In this document: one piece after another, positions 1 through 9,486 of the stretch
How positions within the stretch are numbered: the first letter of the stretch is position 1
Layout of the letters: every line of letters starts with the position of its first letter
Assembly (NCBI GenBank): GCA_965200825.1
Contig: OZ241385.1
Span: 2,666,001 to 2,730,000 of the forward strand
Source of the DNA: Bin80 sp026709335
GTDB lineage: Bacteria; Bacteroidota; Rhodothermia; Rhodothermales; Bin80
Direction: 5' to 3'
Length of the DNA stretch: 64,000 nucleotides
Program-made: the position numbers and the translations under genes
Notes under the pieces: generated by a model
Told to the model about the DNA's origin: nothing
The model's database searches: none
Seen by the model: only the letters and a program-made list of their open reading frames with translations

Positions 1-140
1 CTTTCGTCAAGGGGAGGTAAATCTTGGGATTCCGATGTTGCTTTGTCGGTTGAAGCGCGCCCAAGAAAAAAACTACAGGCGAGGACGAGTATGAGAAATA
101 CAGGAATCCATAGCTGTTTAACGTGCTTCTGTAAGTTCAT
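1..140 (-). CDS. Probable efflux membrane-fusion (adaptor) protein, N-terminal fragment
   Basis: Only the first 46 codons are in the window; the rest lies beyond base 1. The reverse strand reads from an ATG at 140 as MNLQKHVKQLWIPVFLI, then a hydrophobic stretch ending in LVLAC, then a polar Ser/Thr/Asp/Pro-rich linker. This is a signal anchor or lipoprotein-type leader. It starts 30 bases after the stop of the TolC/CusC-like gene in the same direction, which is where the periplasmic adaptor (CusB/HlyD type) of a heavy-metal RND pump usually sits. The functional call rests on that position and the leader only, because no adaptor domain is visible. Confidence 0.5.
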   Translation of the reverse strand, partial: MNLQKHVKQLWIPVFLILVLACSFFLGRASTDKATSESQDLPPLDE

Positions 141-170
141 AATTACTGTAAGGAATAGGACTATCGGTGT

Positions 171-1478
171 CTAGTATGCGGTCAAATCCGTGAGGGACCC
201 CACACCGAGCGCTCGTTCAAGTTCGGCAGTTGCGAGGAGATAGCGTGTGAATGTGTCGTCGTAACTCATGTGGAGCGAGAACAGTGTACGCTCCGAGTCC
301 AGCAGATCCAGGAAATTCGTACCTCCTGTTGAATAAGAACTGAGCGTGGACTGGAGTGCGATTTCAGCTTGGGGAATCAGGGCTTCCCGGAGAAGCTCCA
401 GCTGTTGTGCCTTCTCACGCAATTGATGCACCAAATCTGTGATTCGGGCTGTGATAGCGGTTTGAAGAGCCTCCTGACGCACATAGACATGGCTACGACG
501 CACACGCTCTTCTTCTAACTGAGCCCGCCGCCGTTCACGCTGTAAAGGAATCCGAATCGTGGCTGCGATTCCAAGGGCATCACGGCCTGTGGCGGTGGAT
601 AGTATATCCGTGCGAGAAATGTCAAAATAAGTGACACCAAGCCGGAAATCAGGCCTGAATTGCTTCCGTGCCAGCAAGATTTTTTCGTCAGCACGTTTTG
701 TGGCTGTTTCCAGAGCATTTGCTTCGGGTCGATGACTGAGTGCTATTTCAACCAGAGCCATTACATTACTTTGAATGTTCGGGGGAGCTTTAATCGTGAC
801 GATTGATTCGGTAGAGATGGGGCGATTCAGCAAATTAGAGAGAACCTCCGCTGCCGCATGTCCTTCTGTGGACAGTTCAAGTTGCAGCCGAGACAAAGAA
901 TTTCTCTCCAACTGCGTTTTTAGGATTGCTTGTTGGGTACCAGTACCTACTTCATACCGAGCTGTCGAGATTTCCTCAAATTTTTGTAGTCTCTCCTTGA
1001 AGGAAAGAATGCGTAATTCTTGCTGTTGAATGCGATAGAGCGTGAAATAGGCTTGCTTGACCTGAAGTAAGAGGGCGTCTTCCAGAGTGGCCGTATCAAA
1101 CCCTTGAATCTCTGCAGTTTGATCTGCAATGGATGCCAGAAGTCTCAGTTTTCCGGGATAGGGAATTTCCTGTTCTATACTCCACTGACTACGTTGAGCA
1201 CCTCGTGCAGTCAAGACAGGAGCGGGCTGGTAGATGATTCTCACGGATGGATCGGGAAACGCAGAAACCTGCCCGCTCCGTAAAGCGAGTGCCTGTGTTT
1301 CCAAATGTGATGCCTGTAGCAAAAGATTGTTGGCTCGTGCTTCTATCAGAAGATCATCAAGGCTCGACAATGTGTCGGTTGGAGCATCAGATAGATCTTG
1401 ACTGAAGACTTGTAGGGGCAATATGAACAGAAACAGCAGGCCGACACAAACTGTGCCAGTAGATCGGATAAACTTCAT
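171..1478 (-). CDS. TolC/CusC-family outer membrane efflux channel
   Basis: Encodes 435 residues with a cleavable signal peptide ending around QVFSQ (residues 20-27). The body is the two-repeat, mostly helical outer membrane efflux protein (OEP) pattern: long coiled stretches with the turn motif IPYPGKL near residue 105, a second-repeat counterpart near IRIPLQRER around 305, and a C-terminal TGGTNFLDLLDSERTLF segment typical of CusC/CzcC-type channels. Such proteins form the trimeric outer membrane duct of tripartite pumps. It follows a Cys/His-rich exported protein and precedes a probable adaptor gene, a heavy-metal (Cu/Zn/Co) efflux arrangement. The family is clear; the substrate is inferred from the neighbours. 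Confidence 0.88.
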   Translation of the reverse strand: MKFIRSTGTVCVGLLFLFILPLQVFSQDLSDAPTDTLSSLDDLLIEARANNLLLQASHLETQALALRSGQVSAFPDPSVRIIYQPAPVLTARGAQRSQWSIEQEIPYPGKLRLLASIADQTAEIQGFDTATLEDALLLQVKQAYFTLYRIQQQELRILSFKERLQKFEEISTARYEVGTGTQQAILKTQLERNSLSRLQLELSTEGHAAAEVLSNLLNRPISTESIVTIKAPPNIQSNVMALVEIALSHRPEANALETATKRADEKILLARKQFRPDFRLGVTYFDISRTDILSTATGRDALGIAATIRIPLQRERRRAQLEEERVRRSHVYVRQEALQTAITARITDLVHQLREKAQQLELLREALIPQAEIALQSTLSSYSTGGTNFLDLLDSERTLFSLHMSYDDTFTRYLLATAELERALGVGSLTDLTAY

Positions 1479-1565
1479 AACTTCCTGACAATAGGACTAA
1501 TCGTGTATCAGTATAGAGGCGCAGAGAGCACGCCCCCTCACGAAACAGTATAACCTGGAATCCTA

Positions 1566-2024
1566 TCAGATCAGAAAGGTGCTGAGAAAAGCCTGTCTGT
1601 CAGGAGCCGTAGGACAGGCCGAATATTCTGGTGGAGAGATCGCTAGAAATAAACTGATTCTGGACTTCTCCTCGTATAGGGGGGGGCGAAAATAGGGCAG
1701 GGCCGATTCGCTTGGTGAAAGCCGAGAGGTTTTCACCAATGCAGGGACTATTTTGGGATCGGGCACCGTCTGAAAGGCGCAACAAGGCACTGCGTCCTGT
1801 GAGCAGGGCACTGGCACAGGATCTTGTTCGGGTGAACAGGGGAAGTGATGTTCACCCATTAAGGAATGGGAGTGCACTCCTGCCAGATGATGTTCCGAAG
1901 GTTCATGTGAGCCTGGGTTTTCCAGAGAGCAGGTCATCTGAAGTAAAGGCCCGATGGCACTGAGCAGTAAACTCAAACCAAGCACCACAGAGAAGATCCT
2001 CCGAATTTGCAACGTAAACATCAT
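1566..2024 (-). CDS. Exported Cys/His-rich small protein of a metal-efflux locus
   Basis: A 152-residue protein with an N-terminal signal segment (residues 8-27, hydrophobic) followed by a His/Cys-rich stretch. Visible possible ligands are MTCS near 30, EHHLAGVHSHS near 43-53, GEHHFPC near 57-63, PCSQ near 73 and the adjacent CC near 81. This composition suggests periplasmic metal binding. Small proteins like this often sit directly upstream of CusC-type channels in Bacteroidota-related genomes. It is 87 bases ahead of the channel gene on the same strand, and an 8+8 inverted repeat lies just upstream of its start. I recognise no named domain; metal binding is an inference from composition and context. 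Confidence 0.7.
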   Translation of the reverse strand: MMFTLQIRRIFSVVLGLSLLLSAIGPLLQMTCSLENPGSHEPSEHHLAGVHSHSLMGEHHFPCSPEQDPVPVPCSQDAVPCCAFQTVPDPKIVPALVKTSRLSPSESALPYFRPPLYEEKSRISLFLAISPPEYSACPTAPDRQAFLSTFLI

Positions 2025-2032
2025 GATCCAAA

Positions 2033-2050
2033 AACAAGAGGGCTCTTGTT
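2033..2050 (-). promoter_or_regulatory. Inverted repeat in the leader of the metal-efflux operon
   Basis: AACAAGAG and CTCTTGTT, perfectly complementary with a 2-base centre, begin 9 bases upstream of the start at 2024. Read on the minus strand the second arm runs straight into a T run (TTTTT). It could be an operator for a metal-responsive repressor or a small attenuator hairpin. A possible promoter lies further upstream (TTGATC, 18 bases, TATCCT on the minus strand). Which role applies cannot be told from sequence alone. Confidence 0.4.
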
Positions 2051-2140
2051 GGTCACAAAACTAGGATATTTTTGGGTAATGTCATAGATCAATATCAAAA
2101 GGGCGAACTTTGCCTTCGTTGTTGCCGAATTCGAAACGTT

Positions 2141-3205
2141 TTACAGACCAACCTGAAGACCGATACGGCTCACAGCCCCAAAGACTCCAAAATCGGTGTA
2201 TGCATAATCTGCTCCAATACGGAATCCCCCGAGCTCATACCTCAGCCCTGCTCCCGCACTGAACCCTTGTTCTTCGCTCACGCCCAACTGCTCAAACCCG
2301 CCCCGGAGCGACACCATGTTCATAAGCGTGTACTCCAGCCCAAATCGAACATGTTCCGCAAAGTCCCGAGGCCGCTGCGCATCCACGTGCAGCTGAATGC
2401 TGTGCATGTCCGGATTGATCGTTGTCAGATCCACCAGATCCATCGCAACACCAATCTGGAAGGTCAGCGGCAATTCAAACCGCTCGCGTACATAAGTCTG
2501 CTCCCCAGCAAAATTTCGAGCACTCATTCCAATTACCAGACTCTCGAAACCAGTAGCGTATACAATCCCGAAATCCAGGGCAATCGTCGAGATGCTGTAA
2601 TCCTCCGTCGTTGCAATCCCTCCGTCCGTGTCCAAGGAAGTCGCAAATCCGGAACCAAGATCCTGAAACACCATCTTGATGTTCGCACCCGTCGAAAAAC
2701 GGTCCCCGAAAGACCGGGCATACCCCAGCCCAATGGACATCGCCGTGGGACTATACGTGCCGTTTTCAATAAACCCCTGCTCGTTGTTTGCACGAATCGT
2801 ATGATTAAACTCACCATAATCCACCGATACGAGTGAAACCCCGACGACCCCGTAATTCTTCCCCGAACCCGGACGGAATGCAACGCTTGCCTGTGTATAG
2901 GCAAAATCCGCAATGAACGACATCACCGTTGCCCCCGCATGTATCCGACCAGGCATAAACCCCATACTGGCCGGATTATAGAACATGGAGGTAGAGGTTC
3001 CGGTCAATTCCGCGGTCATCGCAGATCCAATGGCTGCTGCTCGCGCATCCACAGAGGTGCTTAAAAACTTCATGCCGGTCTGGGCACGCTTGTCCGTCTC
3101 TACCTCCGTATCCGGCGTCAATCCCGCCTGACCATAAGACATTGATGCAACGCCGAAAAACAACGCGAAAAACATCAAGGCCGAAAATTTTGTATGCTTT
3201 TTCAT
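2141..3205 (-). CDS. PorV/PorQ-family outer membrane barrel protein
   Basis: A 354-residue protein. I use the ATG at 3205 because MKKHTKFSALMFFALFFGVA is a clean signal peptide; a 13-residue upstream extension also lacks a stop. The mature part begins with a TGMKFLSTSVDARAAAIGSA motif typical of PorV/UPF0164 proteins, followed by an ELTG-tsmFYNPASMGFM element and repeated Gly/aromatic-rich strands such as SIGLGYARSFGDRFSTGA. PorV is the outer membrane shuttle of the type IX system that hands cargo to attachment or sortase components. It directly follows a gene whose product has a T9SS sorting domain. The barrel family is firm; cargo specificity is inferred. Confidence 0.85.
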   Translation of the reverse strand: MKKHTKFSALMFFALFFGVASMSYGQAGLTPDTEVETDKRAQTGMKFLSTSVDARAAAIGSAMTAELTGTSTSMFYNPASMGFMPGRIHAGATVMSFIADFAYTQASVAFRPGSGKNYGVVGVSLVSVDYGEFNHTIRANNEQGFIENGTYSPTAMSIGLGYARSFGDRFSTGANIKMVFQDLGSGFATSLDTDGGIATTEDYSISTIALDFGIVYATGFESLVIGMSARNFAGEQTYVRERFELPLTFQIGVAMDLVDLTTINPDMHSIQLHVDAQRPRDFAEHVRFGLEYTLMNMVSLRGGFEQLGVSEEQGFSAGAGLRYELGGFRIGADYAYTDFGVFGAVSRIGLQVGL

Positions 3206-3244
3206 CTTATTGTATGTATTTGGGTGATGCATTCCAAACGGCAT

Positions 3245-5581
3245 CTAGCGGATGACTGTGAATTTCTGAATTGCCTCTTCGCCGTTACTGTTATCCGTAA
3301 TCACCGCAATATAGATCCCACTGACCAACAGCTGCCGAGAACTGGTCGTCAAGTTCCAGAGCTCATCCCCGCTTCCATCGGTATGCTCAATGGTGTGGAC
3401 CAACTCTCCGGTTTCCGTGTAAATCTTGATTGTACAGTCCCCCGGAATATTGAAGAATGCCACCCGATCTTCTTGGGCAAACCGTACGGATGGCTCTGCG
3501 CCCAGGTTGACAGGATTCGGAACAATACGTGCATCTTTGACACTTTTTGTCGATCCGTAGGGGGCGCGTTTTAGGTTAACAGGCAAGTAGGTCTGTGTCA
3601 TATAGCGGGAACTACGAAGCGGGGCTCCGTTGGGAGTACCCGTGAGTGCATCAGGGTCATTAGGCTGCGGAAGGCCAATAGCCTGTAGGTAATAAAAATA
3701 GTCCGTTCCTCGGTTAAGATCTGTATCACTGTAGGATTCTGCATTCCCGTCCAAAGTTGCAATGAGCTCGTAACCACACTGCTTTTGCCGAGTAGAGGCA
3801 GGATCAGCAGGATCAATTGGGTTAGATCCATCAACATATTCCCGAGAAACGAAATCGATACAGGCTTCATAGATATTATCCCAAAACTGGGAAGATCGAT
3901 ACACTTGCCAAGCCGATCGGCCCGGGCCAGTTGTAGGATTTTCCCAAGCGAGATCAACTTTATCTGGTCGGCCAAACACAGAAAATTTAGGGGGGGCATG
4001 AGGAGCTTCTGCAATTGGATATACCGTCATGTTATTACTGGCCTGATACGCACTGATTCCTCTCTGAAAGACCTGAAACATTGAATCTCTAGACGTAACA
4101 ACCCATTGGTTCTTGGTCATTTCCTCTAATCCATGTCCGAATGTGTCAAGCATACCATCTCCATCAGTATCCCTCGGATTCAGACTAAAATCAAAGGTTC
4201 CCGTCTGAATCTGTCCATCTCCATTGGCATCATATCGGATCAGGTTTGTCCCCAGTTTCCCGAGTACGAAGGCTCGGCCAATTCTGATTTGTGCATCAAG
4301 GGATAGTCCGCCGACTCCTTCAACGACGACGATTCGTATACTCTCACCTGGACCTATATCGTAAGGGCCATAGGCGGTTGTAGGCGAATAGCCTCCTTCT
4401 TTCCCAGAAGAAGCATCATTGGTAGCCTCCCAGAACCGGCCATCAGGTTCAACCCTGTCAGCATAATGTGGATACATGCGACTACCGTATTTTACTGTAA
4501 GCGAGGAAAAATCTGGATTTTCTCGTGTGCGGATACCCAACTCATAATAGTCCTCCCAAGGTTGTCCAGGTATCGTCAGGGGTTCATCTTGATCCATGAA
4601 TCCCAAGGTGGAGGGCTGGCATGTCTCCTTCGTAGACATCGTACAGCGAATGTAAGTGGGATCTGTTGGAGAATTATCGGCGTGAATTGTAGCCCTCCCC
4701 ACATATGATGAACCAGCCAATCGCCCTAAGGTATCTCCAGGAGCAATCACCCAGTCAAAACCTTCTCGGATGATCGGTCCCCCGAACTCATCTAACTGCC
4801 GCCCATCGGATGGTACCCCCGGCCAGACATATTGAGCAGTAAACGGGACGGGATATTCTTCATGCCCGTCTCCAACGACATCAATCATATTGAACTTGCC
4901 CCAGGCCTGAGCTTCACTCACCGCCCATGCTGCTTGGCCATTTCCTTTGTACCGGTGAATGCGGAAAAAATAGGTTTCCTTCAATCGTTGGTCCGGAAGC
5001 TCAATTTCATCATCCGCGTCTGTGTTACCCGTATTGGTATAGACATATTCTATGATATTGGAGTCATCATGGAAATGATTCACATAGGCATATGCCCTTC
5101 TGTCGACGGTAACCCCGATAAAGGTATTGTGGATGTTGTGAATCATCCGATCCGCTGCAAGTTCGGGATTTACCGCGTCCAGCACCACGAGGTTGTCAAA
5201 CGTCTGGGATCCATCAACTTCTACAACCGTATCCACGGTTCTGCCGATGATTAGATTTTGAATTGGAAATGTGAATGCTGCGCCAGGATCACTTGGGCCA
5301 ATCCTTGCGACATAGTATGGAAGTTGATTCCCCTCAGGGTCGGTCCAGTCTTTGGCCCCAATCCATAATGCTTTCTGGGAATGATGACCCTGACCACGCA
5401 GGCTACCAGGCCATTTCAGTCCATTTTCCGCGTCACTTAGAGCACCTGATTCAACATAATAGTTATGCAAGGTGCCAATATCCAACCATTGAACTGTAAA
5501 CTGTGCGATCGCAGAACTTGTCCCGATTGTCAGCAAAAATATGCTGATCAGTAATGCTTTCATGGAAAAAATAATTTTCAT
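3245..5581 (-). CDS. Secreted surface protein with T9SS-type C-terminal sorting domain
   Basis: A 778-residue protein with a signal peptide (MKALLISIFLLTIGTSSAIAQ, preceded by six residues from an upstream ATG). The central part is not a family I recognise. Around residue 440-480 it has a Ca-binding-like stretch (DANGDGQIQ, then DTDGDGMLD), and around 540-640 a fibronectin type III-like module (VDLAWENP, then LIATLDG and SYSDTDL). The last 90 residues form a type A sorting domain: VPNPVNLGA, then CTIKIYTETGELVHTIEHTD, then LLVSGIYIAVITD and a terminal KFTVIR. It is sandwiched between a TonB receptor and a PorV-like gene, so it may be the surface-exposed partner of that uptake system. Confidence 0.85.
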   Translation of the reverse strand: MKIIFSMKALLISIFLLTIGTSSAIAQFTVQWLDIGTLHNYYVESGALSDAENGLKWPGSLRGQGHHSQKALWIGAKDWTDPEGNQLPYYVARIGPSDPGAAFTFPIQNLIIGRTVDTVVEVDGSQTFDNLVVLDAVNPELAADRMIHNIHNTFIGVTVDRRAYAYVNHFHDDSNIIEYVYTNTGNTDADDEIELPDQRLKETYFFRIHRYKGNGQAAWAVSEAQAWGKFNMIDVVGDGHEEYPVPFTAQYVWPGVPSDGRQLDEFGGPIIREGFDWVIAPGDTLGRLAGSSYVGRATIHADNSPTDPTYIRCTMSTKETCQPSTLGFMDQDEPLTIPGQPWEDYYELGIRTRENPDFSSLTVKYGSRMYPHYADRVEPDGRFWEATNDASSGKEGGYSPTTAYGPYDIGPGESIRIVVVEGVGGLSLDAQIRIGRAFVLGKLGTNLIRYDANGDGQIQTGTFDFSLNPRDTDGDGMLDTFGHGLEEMTKNQWVVTSRDSMFQVFQRGISAYQASNNMTVYPIAEAPHAPPKFSVFGRPDKVDLAWENPTTGPGRSAWQVYRSSQFWDNIYEACIDFVSREYVDGSNPIDPADPASTRQKQCGYELIATLDGNAESYSDTDLNRGTDYFYYLQAIGLPQPNDPDALTGTPNGAPLRSSRYMTQTYLPVNLKRAPYGSTKSVKDARIVPNPVNLGAEPSVRFAQEDRVAFFNIPGDCTIKIYTETGELVHTIEHTDGSGDELWNLTTSSRQLLVSGIYIAVITDNSNGEEAIQKFTVIR

Positions 5582-5633
5582 GATCTTCTATATTTGCTTA
5601 AAGAAATGCTCGTCTATTCGTAACGACACTTAA

Positions 5634-8600
5634 CTATAATGTAACGCGAATCCCTAGTGTGATTCGCCGAGTATTCAGAAATGTGTTAAATCGAATATTC
5701 GGCATATCAATGTATGCCTTGTCATCAAGCATCTGGTTCACTTCGTTGCTCGGGACCTCTGTCCAACTGGATCCATCCCAGCGCGAATAGGTCTGTGTGT
5801 CTGCGGCCCAGTACCATGCGACTGTGTTGGGTTCTGTGACTTCATCGAGGGATACGATGGGTTCAATCGGTTGAAAAGGCACATCCAGATCCCGGAACAC
5901 GCCGGGGCGATCATTTCCGGGGACCCAAAGATAGGGGAGTCCGCCACTCGCAGCTTTTTCTGCGTAGGAAAGAGTTTCATCCACCCGGTTCATCTGATCA
6001 AATACATCCTCAGGCAAGTGGAGCGACCACATGTAGCGGTCAAAGTCCCGATTTTCCCTGTGAAATCCGGTCGTACGATACAGATGACGACGGTTAAACA
6101 CATTTGAAACATCTATAAATACCTGCGCACCTCCGAATTGGGTGTTGATGTGCTTGGTGAAACGAAGGTCGAAATTCATGTAGCTACGCCAACTTACGTT
6201 CTCCTGCAACTCCGGGGGAGCCCCTCCCCCGCCACTCCAGCGCCACTGCCGTCCCTGCCTCCACTCACCCAATAAGCTCACGCGCCAGTCCCCTAAGAGC
6301 GCACCATTTAGAATTGATGGAACGAAGTTGCTTGGAGTCAAAAAGAGCAGGTTTCCTCGAGCAAACGGTTCTGCAAGTGGTGCCGACTGACGATAATCAA
6401 TCGAGGAAAGCAGGTAGTTCTGTTGCTCAAATGAATTCTCGTTGAACTCGGAGAAACCGAAGTTGCCTGATTTTGTCTGAAGATATGTGTAGTTAATGAA
6501 GCCACGGACCCAGTCCCCCCGCAACTTGGTGAGAGTGATCTCTGCGCCACGTACATCTGCATAGTTCCATGGCTCCTTGATCTGATAATTTACAACGCCT
6601 CCGAGTCCGTTATACGTCACACTACGAGACTGATTGGAAATATCTCTGTAGAACCCGCTGATCCGAAGCAGATATTGATCAAACAGGTTCTGATCGAAGC
6701 CCAACTCATAGGCCACAGTCAGAGGCATTGGATGTTCCGGGTTCCCCAGAACGTCAATTCCCCCAATATTTGATTGCCTCACTCCAAATACGTCAAAGGC
6801 ATCCAGCATCTGTCGGAAATGACCGTAATTGAAATAGAGCTTACTCTGCATGGTAATCGGAAATGAAACTCCGATTCGAGGGCTGATATAGATCTGTGTA
6901 GGGGGGTTCTCTTTCTCAAGAAGTTCGTCCAGATCATTTACGCGCCGGCGATACGCTTGGTCAAATGGATTATCGGAAACCCACCATTCAGTGTTGGAAT
7001 CAAAGATATCAGCGCGTACCCCCAGATTCGCAATCATTCCCTGAAATTCAAGTTTTCCCTGAGCATAGACAGCCCCCTGAATCGGTTGACGATCGTAAGG
7101 ATAATCCTCCTGAGGTTCCGGTCCAATCTGTGCAAGATTGACTCTCTTATAGTTGAGATTATAATCGCTGATGATGATTTCTGCCCCGGTCTTGATCTGA
7201 AGTACTCGGTTCACTTGGCTGGTCAGATCAAAACGTCCCGTGAAGACATTCACATCCGACGTGTCCCGGGTTTTGACCCAGTGCCCGCCTGTCGTAATTC
7301 GCGAGGCCTGGAGGTTTCCCGATTGCGCTAAAAACCCGAAGGGTTCATCTCCGACACAATAGGACGTGAGTTTTCCGTCCCCGTTGATGTCTGATTTTCC
7401 TCCAAAGCATCTGATTCGATCTGTTCCAAACAGCTTCTGTCCATCACTGGTTAACCTACCGTTGATGGTATAAGGGACGGAGAAAAACTGGCCATCTTCA
7501 ACGTAGGATCCATCACGAAGATTTGGGAAATGAGTGCGGTACTTCGAAGAAATATTCGAAAAATTCACCTCATAAAATGTACTCCGGTTTAGAGTGTGGG
7601 TAAAGGTAGCGCCCACCATTGTATGATCGCGATCGGCGAGAGCAAACGTTCCATCAGACAGAATAATTCCTCCGAACCGTTCGTCTACATCCAGCATTCT
7701 CGAGCCTGAGCCCCACCATGGATATGCCGGAATATTTCCGCCGTACATTTGAAGATCTGGAGCCTCCTGATTTCCGCTCATTCCCCGCTCAATCCCCCGC
7801 ATTCCCCGCACACTGAGTTTCATTCCCTTAGCAATATCAGAAACGATCTTGGCCTGGAAGGTCTGGTTGGTGTAGGTATCTCGAGACTGCGGGATAATGT
7901 ATGCGGTCTGGGTTCCGCGGTAGGAAGCCGAGAAACGCAAATCTCCGAGTTTGCTGCCGTACCCTGGAACCAGAGGACCTGCGACCGTAACATCCACTTC
8001 ATAATCAGGCTTGGTGATCTCGTTGTTTTTGCGGTGCGTGTACCTGAAATAATCCTGCATATCCTGAGGAGTTACATCAAATGCCCCATCATCTTTCTGA
8101 AGCTTTTCTGCGAACGAGTTCCACCCTTCGAAGATGTTGTATTGGTTTCGGGTATAGCGATCCCAATTGTCGGTCCCTTCCCATGCGACCTCCGGATCCA
8201 GAAATGGGCGAATGTACCAACTGTCACAATCTCCTTGTATGGTTGGGTAGCTACAATTATCCAGAGACATTCCCCCCAAGCTATTGAACGATTTAGGCTG
8301 AGGTGGTTCATAGCGATAGAGTGCATCTACTGTATAACGGGTTCTTGAGGGATCCTTGGTGGTTACATTCACAACGCCGCTCCGTACGTTTCCATACTCC
8401 GCATTGAATCCGCCTGTCTGCACCTGCACTTCTTCCACGGAGGTATAACTGATACTTGCAAACGGGTCTTGATGGCGCCCTGTACGCAAGTTCATGCCAT
8501 CTACGACAAAAGCTACCTGATTCGCCCCTCCACCCCGGATGCTGAGGCCTGGCTGAATTCCCGCCTGCAAATCAAGCACCTCGATGATCCCTGCAACAGG

Positions 8601-9023
8601 AAGATCTTCAAACGCCTCGGAGTTCAGACTGGCCACATTTGCGGACACATCCAGCTGTACAATTGGACGCTCGCTGGTTACGACAATTTCTTCCAGTCCT
8701 ACTACCTGCTCAGTTATCTGTATATCCTTGGTTGTGGTCAATCCTGCAGACACACGGACTCCCTCAACCCGCTGGGTAGTGTACCCGATAAAGGAAACCA
8801 CCAACGTATAGGTCCCCGGGCGGACATTATTAATGAAAAAGTAGCCGTCCGCCTGTGTGGCGGTACCTTGGGTGGTACCCTCAATAACGACACTGGCCCC
8901 CGGAACTGTCTCCCCCGTGGCCACGTCGGTAACGATCCCGTCAATCTTGCCCTGCTGAGCATGTGCCAGCGTCACGCTGAATACCAATAATCCCAAAAAA
9001 CTCAGTAACTGTTTGAATCTCAT
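5634..9023 (-). CDS. TonB-dependent outer membrane receptor with carboxypeptidase-like domain
   Basis: About 1129 residues from the ATG at 9023, chosen because MRFKQLLSFLGLLVFSVTLA is a signal peptide and an AGAGG-like Shine-Dalgarno (AAGAGGAC) sits 7 bases upstream; an ATG seven codons earlier is possible. After the signal comes a CarboxypepD_reg-like beta domain (GIVTDVATGETVPGASVVI, residues about 25-105), then a plug with EEIVVTSERP and SIRGGGANQVAFVVDGMN, then a long 22-strand-type barrel ending in ITLGIRVTL. It heads the operon receptor, T9SS protein, PorV. This layout resembles SusC-type importers, but no SusD-like lipoprotein follows, so the substrate is unknown. Confidence 0.92.
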   Translation of the reverse strand: MRFKQLLSFLGLLVFSVTLAHAQQGKIDGIVTDVATGETVPGASVVIEGTTQGTATQADGYFFINNVRPGTYTLVVSFIGYTTQRVEGVRVSAGLTTTKDIQITEQVVGLEEIVVTSERPIVQLDVSANVASLNSEAFEDLPVAGIIEVLDLQAGIQPGLSIRGGGANQVAFVVDGMNLRTGRHQDPFASISYTSVEEVQVQTGGFNAEYGNVRSGVVNVTTKDPSRTRYTVDALYRYEPPQPKSFNSLGGMSLDNCSYPTIQGDCDSWYIRPFLDPEVAWEGTDNWDRYTRNQYNIFEGWNSFAEKLQKDDGAFDVTPQDMQDYFRYTHRKNNEITKPDYEVDVTVAGPLVPGYGSKLGDLRFSASYRGTQTAYIIPQSRDTYTNQTFQAKIVSDIAKGMKLSVRGMRGIERGMSGNQEAPDLQMYGGNIPAYPWWGSGSRMLDVDERFGGIILSDGTFALADRDHTMVGATFTHTLNRSTFYEVNFSNISSKYRTHFPNLRDGSYVEDGQFFSVPYTINGRLTSDGQKLFGTDRIRCFGGKSDINGDGKLTSYCVGDEPFGFLAQSGNLQASRITTGGHWVKTRDTSDVNVFTGRFDLTSQVNRVLQIKTGAEIIISDYNLNYKRVNLAQIGPEPQEDYPYDRQPIQGAVYAQGKLEFQGMIANLGVRADIFDSNTEWWVSDNPFDQAYRRRVNDLDELLEKENPPTQIYISPRIGVSFPITMQSKLYFNYGHFRQMLDAFDVFGVRQSNIGGIDVLGNPEHPMPLTVAYELGFDQNLFDQYLLRISGFYRDISNQSRSVTYNGLGGVVNYQIKEPWNYADVRGAEITLTKLRGDWVRGFINYTYLQTKSGNFGFSEFNENSFEQQNYLLSSIDYRQSAPLAEPFARGNLLFLTPSNFVPSILNGALLGDWRVSLLGEWRQGRQWRWSGGGGAPPELQENVSWRSYMNFDLRFTKHINTQFGGAQVFIDVSNVFNRRHLYRTTGFHRENRDFDRYMWSLHLPEDVFDQMNRVDETLSYAEKAASGGLPYLWVPGNDRPGVFRDLDVPFQPIEPIVSLDEVTEPNTVAWYWAADTQTYSRWDGSSWTEVPSNEVNQMLDDKAYIDMPNIRFNTFLNTRRITLGIRVTL

Positions 9024-9117
9024 GGTAAGTCCTCTTTTGTCCATAATTGTTTAATCCATCAAGAACCATGCGGTACGATGAATCGTAAAATGTGCTGAAT
9101 GTATTAGATATATTATT

Positions 9118-9147
9118 ATTATAAAATAAAAAAATATAAATAAGCAA
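9118..9147 (-). promoter_or_regulatory. Probable sigma70-type promoter of the TonB receptor operon
   Basis: On the minus strand TTGCTT (9147-9142) is followed after 18 bases by TATAAT (9123-9118), about 95 bases ahead of the receptor start, in a very AT-rich block. The -10 is a perfect consensus match; the -35 matches at four positions. No other good candidate is visible in this intergenic region. Confidence 0.4.
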
Positions 9148-9486
9148 GTAACCCAAATTCAGGATTCTTTCAAGGGAGCAGCACCATCCGACTTTTTTTG
9201 TTCCTTTCTAGAAGATACAACGTACAAAAATTCAATTTATTCGCAAAATTCCTCGAGTATACATGCCTGAATAACCCGCCTTGTTCTGCATGAACCCGTC
9301 GCCGTTTTTCAGTACTTTTTTCGGCTTGAAAAAAATGCTACCCTGTTCCAAACAGTTGCACTCAAGAGGGCATGGGCAAAGGCAAAGTACACGGTCAACC
9401 GGATCCTTCGGATGAATTCCAGGAAACCTGAAGCATAAATCGAGGGTTTATACCGACTGTCTTGATAAAATCTATGGTGACAGAGG
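9148..9486. other. Intergenic region between the TonB receptor operon and the fatty-acid cluster
   Basis: A divergent spacer with no supported gene. A TTGATAAAAT stretch close to the start at 9487 may be part of the promoter for the DUF177-rpmF-plsX operon. The small reverse-strand open frames here have no signal, family motif or ribosome site. Confidence 0.4.
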
